Positions 6,124 to 14,629 of a stretch of DNA of 19,446 nt are shown piece by piece (positions within the stretch are counted from its first letter, which is position 1; every line of letters begins with the position of its first letter). The translations under genes were made by a program, and so were the position numbers. The stretch lies in the NCBI GenBank assembly GCA_002490465.1, contig DKUB01000043.1, positions 1 through 19,446 on the forward strand, in the 5' to 3' direction. Source of the stretch: Lachnoclostridium sp. UBA7215 (lineage in GTDB: Bacteria; Bacillota; Clostridia; Lachnospirales; Lachnospiraceae). The notes under the pieces were generated by a model. It was not told where the DNA came from, ran no database searches, and worked only from the letters and a program-made list of their open reading frames with translations.

Positions 6124-7177
6124 CTGCCAATACCTCCCATGTCAGACACTCGTCTGCTTTCACATCGCATTTTACACGCCTGCCAATCACTTTTTCCATA
6201 TCATAGGGATAGACACAGCCTTTTTTTAATGGCCGGAGCGGAAATATATCCTCCCGTGTGATACAGTCACCTGCACGTAAATCCCTGGTAAGATAAACGG
6301 CACGCTGCTGAACAATCACAGAATCCCGCTCATTGTCCTCAATCTTCTTTTTACCATCCCCCAGGGCCTCATATAATTCCATGGCGGCATCCACCATTTC
6401 TCGCCAGGTTTTTGGGTTCATCGCAAACCTGTGGTCAGGACCCTCCCTGCCATTATCATCCGTGAAATGTTTCTCAAATACACGGGCTCCCAATGCCATA
6501 GCCCCAAGAACAGTTGTGTGTCCATAAGTGTGGTCTGACAGTCCCAGGACGCAGTCAGGATATCTGTTAGAATATGTTTTTAATACATTTAAATTGATGG
6601 AGGCAAAGTTTCCCCTGTCTGCCGTATAATTTGTGTTGCACTGCATGAGAACAATACCCTGTGTGCATTGATTCAGAACATGCATTGCCCGGTCAACATC
6701 CGCCATGTCGGAGGCTCCTGTTGCTAACAGGACCGGCTTATTCTTTTTTGCAATATAATCTAACATTTCCGTCCAGGTAATATCCCCGGAGCCAATTTTA
6801 TAGGCATTCACATAGGCATCGGCGTGATCAACCGAGGCAAAGTCATATGGGCTTGTCATATACTCAATACCCACTTCATCGCATTTTTCTTTTAACCGGG
6901 GCGTCCAGCTATCCTCCACACTGGCATCCTCATAAACTTCATATACTGACTTTTTCCAGTTTGCCTGATGCGACATCTGAGCCATGGAATCAAAACCATT
7001 GCGGCTTACAATCGTCTTTGCCTTGAAGTTCTGAAACTTTGCCACATCAGCCCCTGCTTCTTTCGCCAGTTCAATCAAATGAAATGCCCGTTTTAAATCC
7101 CCATCATGGTTTGCTGCAATGTCTGCAATAAAATACGGTTTCCCATCCTTTGTTATCTCTCTCTTACCTATTTTCAT
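6116..7177 (-). CDS. neuB: NeuB-family nonulosonic acid synthase
   Basis: A 353-residue enzyme expected to condense phosphoenolpyruvate with a six-carbon amino sugar to a nine-carbon sialic-like acid. The TIM-barrel domain (about 15-280) shows NHDGD (23-27), KFQNFK (47-52), SDHT (214-217) and EKHFTDD (235-241), the conserved Lys and metal-binding His positions. A C-terminal SAF (antifreeze-like) domain covers about 290-350. The usual IAE motif near the N-terminus reads IAD here (Asp19), a conservative change at a position that contacts the sugar in characterised NeuB, so the substrate may differ. Pseudaminic, legionaminic and neuraminic acid synthases cannot be told apart by eye. It overlaps the upstream reductase gene by 14 bases. 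Confidence 0.9.
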   Translation of the reverse strand: MKIGKREITKDGKPYFIADIAANHDGDLKRAFHLIELAKEAGADVAKFQNFKAKTIVSRNGFDSMAQMSHQANWKKSVYEVYEDASVEDSWTPRLKEKCDEVGIEYMTSPYDFASVDHADAYVNAYKIGSGDITWTEMLDYIAKKNKPVLLATGASDMADVDRAMHVLNQCTQGIVLMQCNTNYTADRGNFASINLNVLKTYSNRYPDCVLGLSDHTYGHTTVLGAMALGARVFEKHFTDDNGREGPDHRFAMNPKTWREMVDAAMELYEALGDGKKKIEDNERDSVIVQQRAVYLTRDLRAGDCITREDIFPLRPLKKGCVYPYDMEKVIGRRVKCDVKADECLTWEVLADD

Positions 7178-8093
7178 TATCTGCAGCCCCCCATTCCTTT
7201 AACTCTTTATGATAACAATCACGATATAGTTTAAAAAATCTTTCCACGCTCTCTTTCGGTGTAGGAAGCTCAATACCCAATTGTTGTCTTACTTTTTCGT
7301 TATTCATGCCCATATGCTTTGACCGTCTGGCCTTAAATGGGAAATTATCACTCACGGATTTCTGAATATGCCCCTCTGTCAGTGAAAACACCGTCTGCAG
7401 ATATTTTCCAAACTCATACTTTGAAATAGAACCGCTGGCACAGACATGAAATAAGCCATGGCTATCTTCCTCTAACAGCTTCACAATAACTTCTGTCAAA
7501 TCATTCACCAGAATAGGGGAGAAATCAATATCCGTAAACATGTTAAGTGTTTCCCCCTGCTGCAGCGATTTATATACCCATTCTCCAAAACTGTTTTTAT
7601 CCTGGACATTAAACCCGTATATATTGGTTCTCACTACAAGGTGGTTATGCTTTATCACCTCTGCCTCGCCGAGCAGCTTTGTTTTGCCGTATTCATTTAT
7701 CGGTCCCGTAATATCCTCTTCCGAATATAACCTTTCGTCCTCCCCGTCAAAGACGGCATCCGAAGAGATATACACCATTTTGCAGGAGATTTCTTCACAG
7801 ATTTCTGCCAGAATTTTTGTCAGTTCACAATTAAGCTGGTAGGCCAGCCCTGTCTCATCCTCACACAGATCAACATTGATAAGTGCCGCCGTGTGGATTA
7901 AATAATCCGGAGCGCACTGTAATACGCTCTGTTTCAATTTTTCATAATCCAGCAAATCAAACTGCTCATACTTTATTTTTTCTGCGTTAAACGGTACTTT
8001 ATCTACGCCGGTAATTTCATACCTGTCTTTCAGTAAATAGGCTATATTGGAGCCAAGCATCCCTGCAATTCCAGTTATATAGATTCGTTTCAT
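7164..8093 (-). CDS. RmlD-like NAD(P)-dependent sugar reductase (SDR)
   Basis: A 309-residue extended short-chain dehydrogenase like dTDP-4-dehydrorhamnose reductase. The Rossmann motif TGIAGMLGS lies at 8-16, an SSDAVFDG stretch near 110, and the catalytic YGKTK just after it. The frame stays open to 8141, but the ATG at 8091-8093 is preceded by AGGAAG seven bases upstream and puts the cofactor motif at the correct place, so 16 leading codons were dropped. It probably reduces a keto group on a sugar intermediate before NeuB. No RmlA, B or C genes are nearby, so rhamnose synthesis is unlikely. Confidence 0.87.
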   Translation of the reverse strand: MKRIYITGIAGMLGSNIAYLLKDRYEITGVDKVPFNAEKIKYEQFDLLDYEKLKQSVLQCAPDYLIHTAALINVDLCEDETGLAYQLNCELTKILAEICEEISCKMVYISSDAVFDGEDERLYSEEDITGPINEYGKTKLLGEAEVIKHNHLVVRTNIYGFNVQDKNSFGEWVYKSLQQGETLNMFTDIDFSPILVNDLTEVIVKLLEEDSHGLFHVCASGSISKYEFGKYLQTVFSLTEGHIQKSVSDNFPFKARRSKHMGMNNEKVRQQLGIELPTPKESVERFFKLYRDCYHKELKEWGAADNENR

Positions 8094-8110
8094 AGTAATT
8101 CTTCCTGTTA

Positions 8111-9421
8111 TTATGTCAACCGCTGAAAACCGGACTGACATACCTCTCCCTCTAATAATTCAAAAATATTTTTACTTTCCAATCCTCTTTTTATAACAGA
8201 AAAGCTCTCATCTGCCATGCTCAAATAATTATCCACCACTTGATCCGTATGAGAAAAGGAGGCATAAAATGCATTGGTAGCTAAAAATCCTCTCTTTAAC
8301 ATTTCCTGTGTATACAAAGTTTTGAGAGCCAGAGAATCCTCATATTCAAATTCAAGATGAGACATCGGATATATTCCGGTAATCGTTACGTTTAATTGAT
8401 GTTTTTCCGCCAGCTCTTTCCATCCTGCCTGAACCTTTTGCCCTATTTTTTCCAAATGCTGCTCCACAGAATTTTCCCTGTATTTTTTTATCGTTGCAAT
8501 TGCCGCTGCCAGACCGGTCCTCTCTGTCCAATAGGTACTGCTTATAAAAGATTCCTGCGCAAATTCCATCACTTCTTTTTTTCCTATAATTGCCGCCATG
8601 GGATATCCATTGCTGATTGCTTTCGCAAATACTGCCATATCCGGCTCAATGCCAAATGTTAAATGTGCACCTCCACACGTAAGACGAAAGCCGGAAGAAA
8701 CCTCATCCATTATCAGCACAATTCCTTCCCGCTTTGTATTCTCTCTTATTTGCTCAAGGAACCCCGGCTGTGGATAAAAATTTCTGATTGGCTCCATAAT
8801 GACTGCAGCAATCTTTCCGCTATATGTCTGCAGCAGATTTTCAAAACTCTGCAAATCGTTATATCGAAAAGGGATAATAGTATTTTTTAATCCCTGTGGG
8901 ATTCCAATTGTACTCAACCCTGCAATATGCTGTCCATCAAGTGCTGTATTGTCTCCTAAATTCGCTGCTATATACCAATCGTTCCAGCCATGATACCCAC
9001 AGAACAGGACAACATCTTTTTTTGTTGCTGCACGGGCAATCCGGATAGCAACCGCCAACGATTCCCCTCCGGTCTTTGCATATCTCACCTGCCTGGCCCA
9101 TGGGTGCAGTCCTAACAACAGCTCTGCCAGTTCTACCTCCTCAGGCGCGTTTAATGTACACATACTGCCACACGAAATAGCATTTCGCACCGCATCATCC
9201 ACATCTTCATCTGCATATCCCAGAATATTGGCGCCAACTCCCATCAGAGAAGTATCCGTATATTCCCTGCCGTCTAAATCCCAGACCTTACATCCCTTGG
9301 CCTTGCTGTAATAGGCTGGCCATTTTCCCGGCAGAAACATTTCCGGACGCTTGGATAAGAGCTGGGTTCCCCCTGGTATCAATCCCTTTGCTTTTTCATA
9401 TAATGATTGCGTCTTACTCAT
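8111..9421 (-). CDS. Class III PLP aminotransferase, glutamate-semialdehyde aminomutase-like
   Basis: A 436-residue PLP enzyme closest in pattern to glutamate-1-semialdehyde 2,1-aminomutase (HemL fold). Landmarks are TGGESLAVAIRIARA (117-131), YHGWND (143-148), Asp239 in DEVSSGFR for the pyridine nitrogen, and Lys267 in FAKAISNGYP as Schiff-base lysine. It is not a housekeeping HemL candidate, since no tetrapyrrole genes are near and it is embedded in a sugar operon. It differs from the DegT/AHBA-type aminotransferases (PseC, LegC) normally used in pseudaminic or legionaminic synthesis. It may transaminate, or move an amino group within, an aldehyde or keto sugar. AGAGGTGA precedes the ATG. 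Confidence 0.9.
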   Translation of the reverse strand: MSKTQSLYEKAKGLIPGGTQLLSKRPEMFLPGKWPAYYSKAKGCKVWDLDGREYTDTSLMGVGANILGYADEDVDDAVRNAISCGSMCTLNAPEEVELAELLLGLHPWARQVRYAKTGGESLAVAIRIARAATKKDVVLFCGYHGWNDWYIAANLGDNTALDGQHIAGLSTIGIPQGLKNTIIPFRYNDLQSFENLLQTYSGKIAAVIMEPIRNFYPQPGFLEQIRENTKREGIVLIMDEVSSGFRLTCGGAHLTFGIEPDMAVFAKAISNGYPMAAIIGKKEVMEFAQESFISSTYWTERTGLAAAIATIKKYRENSVEQHLEKIGQKVQAGWKELAEKHQLNVTITGIYPMSHLEFEYEDSLALKTLYTQEMLKRGFLATNAFYASFSHTDQVVDNYLSMADESFSVIKRGLESKNIFELLEGEVCQSGFQRLT

Positions 9422-9433
9422 CGAAGTTCACCT

Positions 9434-10204
9434 CTATTCTATCATAATGGTATCATTTTCTATAGATTTTATATATCCTTCATTCCTAATAATTCCCTGA
9501 TTGATTGTCATGAGCTCCGGACATCTTTCTAACAGGGCATAAATCTCTTCCTTGCCAAACCCGGGATTTCTCTCATACAATTCCTCAAAAATTCTAGAAA
9601 TGAATACAAAGTCAGCATCCGTGTCCATTGTCCACCGATACTGACTATGGTCAACAGTATCTTTTATCGAAAACTTTTTAAAACTTTTTTCTTTCTTAAT
9701 ATACGGTGTTACATGCTCGCGCTCTGATGCAAGCTTTGCCTCCTTCCATGCCCGTTCTAAGGCAGAAAAAGTAAAAACCTCACAGTCTAACCCGTCCGGA
9801 AAGGAATCCTCTAATGTATTTGATGTATAGTCGTTATTCATATCAAGGTGTTTTTGAATCACCATGTCAATCACTTTGTAATCGTGTAAAGGACAATCTG
9901 CCGTAATACGAACAACGTGCTTTGGCTTATAGAGCCTTGCCGCCTGATAATACCGGTCCAGTACATCATCCTCGGATCCGACAAAAACTCTTATTCCCTG
10001 TTCTGCACAGTATTTCACGATTTCCAAATCCTTTTTTTGACAGGTAGTTGCCACCACGATATCATCAATCCGCTCACTTCTTCTCACCCGATTTACCACA
10101 TGCCACAGCACCGGCTTTCCTGACAGCTCTTTTAATACCTTACCTGACAAACGGGAAGAGCCCATCCTTGCCTGAATGATTGCTAAAATGTCCAAATGTC
10201 TCAT
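9434..10204 (-). CDS. spsF: SpsF-like cytidylyltransferase
   Basis: About 256 residues of the spore-coat SpsF / CMP-Kdo synthetase-like nucleotidyltransferase family. The nucleotide-binding signature IIQARMGSSRLSGKVL lies near the N-terminus and VRITADCPL holds a metal-binding Asp further on. Beside a NeuB homologue it most likely makes the CMP-activated sugar. Three starts are possible: ATG 10225, ATG 10204 (ATGA overlap with the upstream stop) and TTG 10195. The second is reported for its overlap, but AAAGG abuts it; the TTG, with AGG nine bases upstream, would match the usual family N-terminus and may be the true start. Confidence 0.87.
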   Translation of the reverse strand: MRHLDILAIIQARMGSSRLSGKVLKELSGKPVLWHVVNRVRRSERIDDIVVATTCQKKDLEIVKYCAEQGIRVFVGSEDDVLDRYYQAARLYKPKHVVRITADCPLHDYKVIDMVIQKHLDMNNDYTSNTLEDSFPDGLDCEVFTFSALERAWKEAKLASEREHVTPYIKKEKSFKKFSIKDTVDHSQYRWTMDTDADFVFISRIFEELYERNPGFGKEEIYALLERCPELMTINQGIIRNEGYIKSIENDTIMIE

Positions 10205-11109
10205 CCTTTCTTTCCATTTGCCCATAAACTCGGAAAAATAATTGATTGCTCAACATTATCTATTTCTTTTTTCAGCTGCATCATGCATTCTTCCGGCACA
10301 TCCGTCTGGTTTGCTTTCTGAATATCCTCCTGCAGCTGTTCTATTTTCTCTACTCCAAAAACTAAATAATCAATCTCTTTTTCATATTTAACAAACTGGA
10401 GAATTGCGGAAATCTTATCGGCCCCATACTCTTTTAAAATCCTTTCCATTGTCTCTAAATAAGGAACTGCTTTCTGCAGATGTTCCGGAATTGATTTATG
10501 GTCCATCATAAATAATCCCTGTAAAAAAGCACTCCTTGTAAAAATTGTAATCCCGGCTTCCTTTGCCGCTGTAATAAATCCCTCTTTTATGCCTCTTTGA
10601 TCTAAAATACTATACGGTAATTGAATATAATCAACTACTCCTGTTTCAATAGCGGCATACCCCTCTTTTAAATCGTAAATAGAAACACCAATATTTCGGA
10701 CATAACCTTCCTGCTTTAATTGAACTAATGCTGACAAAATATCTTCGTTGTAGATGTATTCCGGCGTATGCAGTAAATACCCGTCCAATTGGTCAACAGA
10801 AAGACACTTTAAAGACCCCTTACACTCCTCCGTCACTATGTTTTCTGTCATACTCCCTGGCTCTATCACATTGGGACGCAGTTTTGAAATAACTTTCAGA
10901 TTATGCTTATCTGTCCGCTGTTTCAGATACTTTCCAAGGATTTCTTCCGCCTCACCATATGCACAGGCAGTATCTATTGTATTAATGCCATGTCCCAACG
11001 CATAGTCAAGCATGGCAAAACTTTCTTCCGTGGTTGGCTGTCTGCCAATCTGGTTATGAATGCCATATTTCATTCCAAACTGAACGGTTCCAAGACATAA
11101 ATCCGGCAT
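10201..11109 (-). CDS. Aldo/keto reductase
   Basis: A 302-residue NAD(P)H-dependent oxidoreductase of the aldo/keto reductase superfamily. The catalytic tetrad is visible as Asp46, Tyr51, Lys76 and His114 (TIDTACAYG, ISKL, LLHTP). The first strand LCLGTVQFGMKYG is typical of the subgroup found in surface-sugar clusters. It overlaps the SpsF-like gene by four bases and follows the DUF4910 gene by 26, so it is clearly part of the operon. It probably reduces or oxidises a sugar aldehyde or alcohol feeding the adjacent class III aminotransferase; that pairing is inference. Confidence 0.9.
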   Translation of the reverse strand: MPDLCLGTVQFGMKYGIHNQIGRQPTTEESFAMLDYALGHGINTIDTACAYGEAEEILGKYLKQRTDKHNLKVISKLRPNVIEPGSMTENIVTEECKGSLKCLSVDQLDGYLLHTPEYIYNEDILSALVQLKQEGYVRNIGVSIYDLKEGYAAIETGVVDYIQLPYSILDQRGIKEGFITAAKEAGITIFTRSAFLQGLFMMDHKSIPEHLQKAVPYLETMERILKEYGADKISAILQFVKYEKEIDYLVFGVEKIEQLQEDIQKANQTDVPEECMMQLKKEIDNVEQSIIFPSLWANGKKG

Positions 11110-11135
11110 ACAATCACTTCACTTCCATTCAAAAA

Positions 11136-12392
11136 TTAATAGACAATCAGCTCATTTTTTATCAATTCCTCTATGATGGGGATTAACACATCAATGGGAA
11201 CCTGAATCCTGTCACTAATATCTATGAGGTCATTCTTTCCATCGGCATAGGCAATAAAATCAAGCATAGCAGCCACATCATCATAAGTCCCTTTCTGGCT
11301 TATGGTAGGGTACAGCCCCCTTTTCCCCAGCTGAGGTTCACACAGACAATTCACCCTGTAATAATAATTGTATTCCAATGCCAGGATACATTTTTTCATT
11401 AATTTGTATGTTCCCTGCAATCCCTCTTCCGATATCAATGATAAATCATCTGCCGAGGTATGATATTCCGGGTACTCTCCATATTTTGAGCGGCATACGG
11501 CACAGACCGGCAAGTCCACTCCGGGAGCATTATACTGTCTTTCATCGGATCCCCGCTGCAAATAATCATATAATTTATAATCCGGATAATGATACTGCAA
11601 AATGTTTTTTAGCAGCCTGTCCGTCAATGTATTTCCATATTTTGTCTCAACCATGGAATATGTCCGGTTATCCCCTACACAGGATAATAAAAATCCCGCC
11701 ACGGTATTTTTCTTCATGATATCAAGATTACGGCTGAGATATGTAATAGAGCCTATTGTCTCCGGAATAAAAATAATCCGATACGTATATCTTCTTTTCT
11801 TTAACGATGCCAGCCACTTTACAAGTTCTATCGCCACAACCGGCCCTGACACCTCATTATTTGCCATAGAGGGATGGCACAGATAGGTAGATAATAATAC
11901 TTCTTTGGCAGTCTCCCCCGGCAGGATTACCTCTCCATAAGTCAGGCTGCCATTTTTTAAGTCACTGTCGATTACACAATGATAGGTATCCTCTTTCAGA
12001 GAATTTTTCTGATTCTCACTCATGCAGAAACCGCTTCGCTCCTGATAATAAGAGGTAACATACGGTATTACATCCGGCTGTTCCGGCTGGGTGTAGATGA
12101 TTGTTTTCAATTCCTCCAATGACAGCGTGCCATCCATTGGGAGGGAATATCCTAACACATGAAGATTATTCTCTTTAAAGTCAATAACCCTGCCACCATG
12201 GGAGTCCTCAATATAAGCATCGCGGATGTTCCATTCCCTCGGTACGGTCCAGTCAAATACCCGGGTACCGGACGGGACTTCATAAATGCACAAACCATCA
12301 TACTCACTTTTTAAAATCTCTAATGTCTGCCGGACGCCGTCTCCCGTTATGCTGCGGCAGATTGGAAACAGTTTTTCTGCTAATTTATACAT
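11136..12392 (-). CDS. DUF4910/DUF2172 aminopeptidase-like protein (COG4310 type)
   Basis: A 418-residue protein of a family recurrent in surface-polysaccharide clusters and related to zinc aminopeptidases. Candidate metal and catalytic residues are retained: His173 in TYLCHPSMANNEVSGP, Glu180, Glu211 in FIPETIGS, Asp283 in GSDERQY and His311 in EYHTSADD. The DUF2172 insert would cover about 45-140, and the C-terminal part (about 345-418) has the winged-helix-like HTH_47 region. GGAGG sits seven bases before the ATG. No signal peptide, so it acts in the cytoplasm. The intact metal site suggests real hydrolysis, for example of an amide on the sugar or of an aminoacyl precursor; the substrate is unknown. 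Confidence 0.85.
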   Translation of the reverse strand: MYKLAEKLFPICRSITGDGVRQTLEILKSEYDGLCIYEVPSGTRVFDWTVPREWNIRDAYIEDSHGGRVIDFKENNLHVLGYSLPMDGTLSLEELKTIIYTQPEQPDVIPYVTSYYQERSGFCMSENQKNSLKEDTYHCVIDSDLKNGSLTYGEVILPGETAKEVLLSTYLCHPSMANNEVSGPVVAIELVKWLASLKKRRYTYRIIFIPETIGSITYLSRNLDIMKKNTVAGFLLSCVGDNRTYSMVETKYGNTLTDRLLKNILQYHYPDYKLYDYLQRGSDERQYNAPGVDLPVCAVCRSKYGEYPEYHTSADDLSLISEEGLQGTYKLMKKCILALEYNYYYRVNCLCEPQLGKRGLYPTISQKGTYDDVAAMLDFIAYADGKNDLIDISDRIQVPIDVLIPIIEELIKNELIVY

Positions 12393-12416
12393 ACGAATTC
12401 CTCCCCGTGTATGTAT

Positions 12417-13628
12417 TTAACAAAGATTTTTCTCCCATTTTCCCCTGAATCCAGCTATTTGTTTCTCCGAATAAAAATGGCTCATGTATTTATCGGAATA
12501 TACCTCGTTGAGCAGCTCCCTGTCTATTTTTATATTTTTTCTTGCTTCCCGATAATATTTCTTATACCATTGCAAATCTCCAATATTATCTGAATAGAGA
12601 ACAAAGTCCTCAATATTTAAAAATTCGCCTAAAACTTTATCTAACTGTGAGAGCTGCTCTAACTGAAAAATAAATAGCTCCACATTCTCATGCCGGATAA
12701 TCGAATAACCTCTCTCACAATCAAAAAGATAATCATATACATCAATATGAAAAATATTTTCAACCGCTTCTGCAAAATGCTTTTCTACAAAACGGGTCTG
12801 ATGCGCAGCATTTTTCTCCCTGTCATAATAAGGGATTACTTTATTATTTCTTATTTCCTGATCTATGACATCATCAAAAATTTTCTGCACATCTCCTCCC
12901 TTTTCCCAATATGCCGTCTGATCCCAAAAATTACTCTGCATATGAAAAATCATTGACAACAATTGTGAAAACGGCTCCCTGACACCTAATATCATCTTTA
13001 TTTTTTCTCCTTTTAAAGGCAGGAAATCCCAAATTTTTGTAAAATACCCCTGCCGCCCCTGATAACAGGATATCCCTGCCCGTTCCAGGGAAGAAATAAG
13101 CGTTGTATTTCCGGTCTTAGCAGCAGAGTTAATAAGGATATTCTCAGAAAGGCCACAAAGGTTATGTCTCATAATTGCTTTTGCCGTATGCCCTTTTCTG
13201 TAACTATTATAAGAATCCAATTCAGCAGTAAATACAGAATCATCAATTGTTACACCATCTTTTTGTAAATAAAGATACCTTGATAAGTCCAGCATTCTTT
13301 GCTCAAACTCCCCATAGGATATAATCCTTTTATCAGATACGCCCATGTCCAGTAACTGCTTTTCAATATCATCTGAACACTCACTGGTAATCTGGATCAC
13401 GATATTTTCGTCCTCTTCCAATATGGATAACATTTCTTTTAACGTCCTAACCGGTATGCCAAGGCGGTAAGTGCCCCATTGTTCCTGGTCATTATCAACA
13501 AAACATATTACATTCTTCTCAAATCTGTCCAAGACTCTTTTTGCATATGCCCCTGTACTGCCGCAGCCAAATAAAACAACTCCCCCGTCATAGCAGGTCA
13601 GTTTGTCATCTATCACTGAAAATATCAT
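12417..13628 (-). CDS. Rossmann / NKWYS sulfotransferase-like fusion protein
   Basis: About 403 residues in two parts. The N-terminal 105 residues look like a nucleotide- or sugar-nucleotide-binding Rossmann domain (VVLFGCGSTG at 17-26, then ICFVDND), as found at the front of several surface-sugar enzymes. The rest resembles the putative capsular polysaccharide synthesis family PF10364 (NKWYS): a P-loop-like AAKTGNTTLISSLE (about 169-182), a VREPFSQLLS motif (216-225) like a PAPS 3'-phosphate site, and a C-terminal WYKKYY ... HFYSEKQI stretch. It may transfer sulfate or another activated group to the glycan. The frame opens at 13634, but AGGAGG (13637-13642) is two bases from that ATG and eight from the ATG at 13626-13628, which is preferred. 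Confidence 0.78.
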   Translation of the reverse strand: MIFSVIDDKLTCYDGGVVLFGCGSTGAYAKRVLDRFEKNVICFVDNDQEQWGTYRLGIPVRTLKEMLSILEEDENIVIQITSECSDDIEKQLLDMGVSDKRIISYGEFEQRMLDLSRYLYLQKDGVTIDDSVFTAELDSYNSYRKGHTAKAIMRHNLCGLSENILINSAAKTGNTTLISSLERAGISCYQGRQGYFTKIWDFLPLKGEKIKMILGVREPFSQLLSMIFHMQSNFWDQTAYWEKGGDVQKIFDDVIDQEIRNNKVIPYYDREKNAAHQTRFVEKHFAEAVENIFHIDVYDYLFDCERGYSIIRHENVELFIFQLEQLSQLDKVLGEFLNIEDFVLYSDNIGDLQWYKKYYREARKNIKIDRELLNEVYSDKYMSHFYSEKQIAGFRGKWEKNLC

Positions 13629-13648
13629 GTCCATCTCCTCCTAATTCT

Positions 13649-14629
13649 TTACATTCCCATTTTTTTTCGTAATTCCTCAACACTTAACCACTCGGTATTG
13701 TTTCCTGAATTGTACTCAAATCCTTTTTCCACAAGCTTCCCATCCGGAAGAATCTTTTCACTCCACCAATTATAATGGGGATATATTATGTAATGCTTGT
13801 CATATTCATAGGTGGTCATGGAATCCTCTCTTGTCACCATCACTTCATGGAGCTTTTCTCCCTCCCGGATGCCGACTTCCGGTTTTTCACACCCGGGCAG
13901 CATAGCCTCTGCTAAATCCGTAATTTTAAAAGAAGGAATTTTTGAGATAAATGTTTCCCCGCCTCTGGCATCACGAAGGGCTTTAATAACCAGCTCTACT
14001 CCCTCTTCCAAATCAATCCAGAACCGCGTCATTCTGTAATCTGTAATTGGCAGTTCTTTTCCTCCATTATCAATGATGTCCTGAAAAAATGGAATGACAC
14101 TTCCCCTGCTGCCTGCCACATTTCCATACCGAACAACGGAAAAATTTAAATCCCTGGCTCCCGCATATGCGTTGGCAGCAATAAACAATTTATCGGAAAC
14201 CAGCTTGGTACCGCCGTACAGATTAATTGGGTTCACCGACTTATCCGTTGACAAAGCTACGACTCTTTTTACAGACTCTGAATCCAGAACAGCATCCACA
14301 ACATTCATTGCTCCGTCAATATTGGTTTTCACAGCTTCAATAGGATTATACTCGCAGGTAGGAACTTGTTTCATTGCTGCGGCATGGATAACATAATCCA
14401 CACCATTTAACGCTCTTTTCAGCCTGTCCTTATCCCTGACATCACCAATAAAAAAACGCAGCACATCTTCATGCTCTTTAAATTTGTTTGCCATGATAAA
14501 CTGCTTGTACTCATCCCTTGAATAAATTATGATTTTTTTAGGAGCGTAGTGTTTTAATACATACTGTACAAAATGATTTCCAAAAGAACCTGTACCTCCT
14601 GTTACTAAAATCGTTTTATTATTAAGCAT
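13649..14629 (-). CDS. pseB: PseB-type UDP-GlcNAc 4,6-dehydratase (inverting)
   Basis: A 326-residue extended SDR matching PseB/FlaA1, which converts UDP-GlcNAc to a 4-keto-6-deoxy-L-sugar, the first step to pseudaminic acid. The cofactor motif GGTGSFG lies at 11-17. The catalytic set Thr128-Asp129-Lys130 and Tyr138 with Lys142 (STDKSVNPINLYGGTK) has the same spacing as in FlaA1. The start overlaps the upstream glycosyltransferase by eight bases (ATGCTTAA). PseB normally feeds a DegT aminotransferase (PseC), which is not in the window. The product might serve this operon's NeuB route or another sugar such as a FucNAc or QuiNAc derivative. Confidence 0.93.
   Translation of the reverse strand: MLNNKTILVTGGTGSFGNHFVQYVLKHYAPKKIIIYSRDEYKQFIMANKFKEHEDVLRFFIGDVRDKDRLKRALNGVDYVIHAAAMKQVPTCEYNPIEAVKTNIDGAMNVVDAVLDSESVKRVVALSTDKSVNPINLYGGTKLVSDKLFIAANAYAGARDLNFSVVRYGNVAGSRGSVIPFFQDIIDNGGKELPITDYRMTRFWIDLEEGVELVIKALRDARGGETFISKIPSFKITDLAEAMLPGCEKPEVGIREGEKLHEVMVTREDSMTTYEYDKHYIIYPHYNWWSEKILPDGKLVEKGFEYNSGNNTEWLSVEELRKKMGM

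Noticed and set aside
7164..8093. rmlD of dTDP-rhamnose synthesis.
   Set aside because: No rmlA, rmlB or rmlC is present; the gene overlaps a NeuB homologue, so another keto-sugar is more likely.
8111..9421. Housekeeping glutamate-1-semialdehyde aminomutase (hemL) for haem synthesis.
   Set aside because: Motifs fit the wider family, but the gene is embedded among surface-sugar genes with no tetrapyrrole genes nearby.
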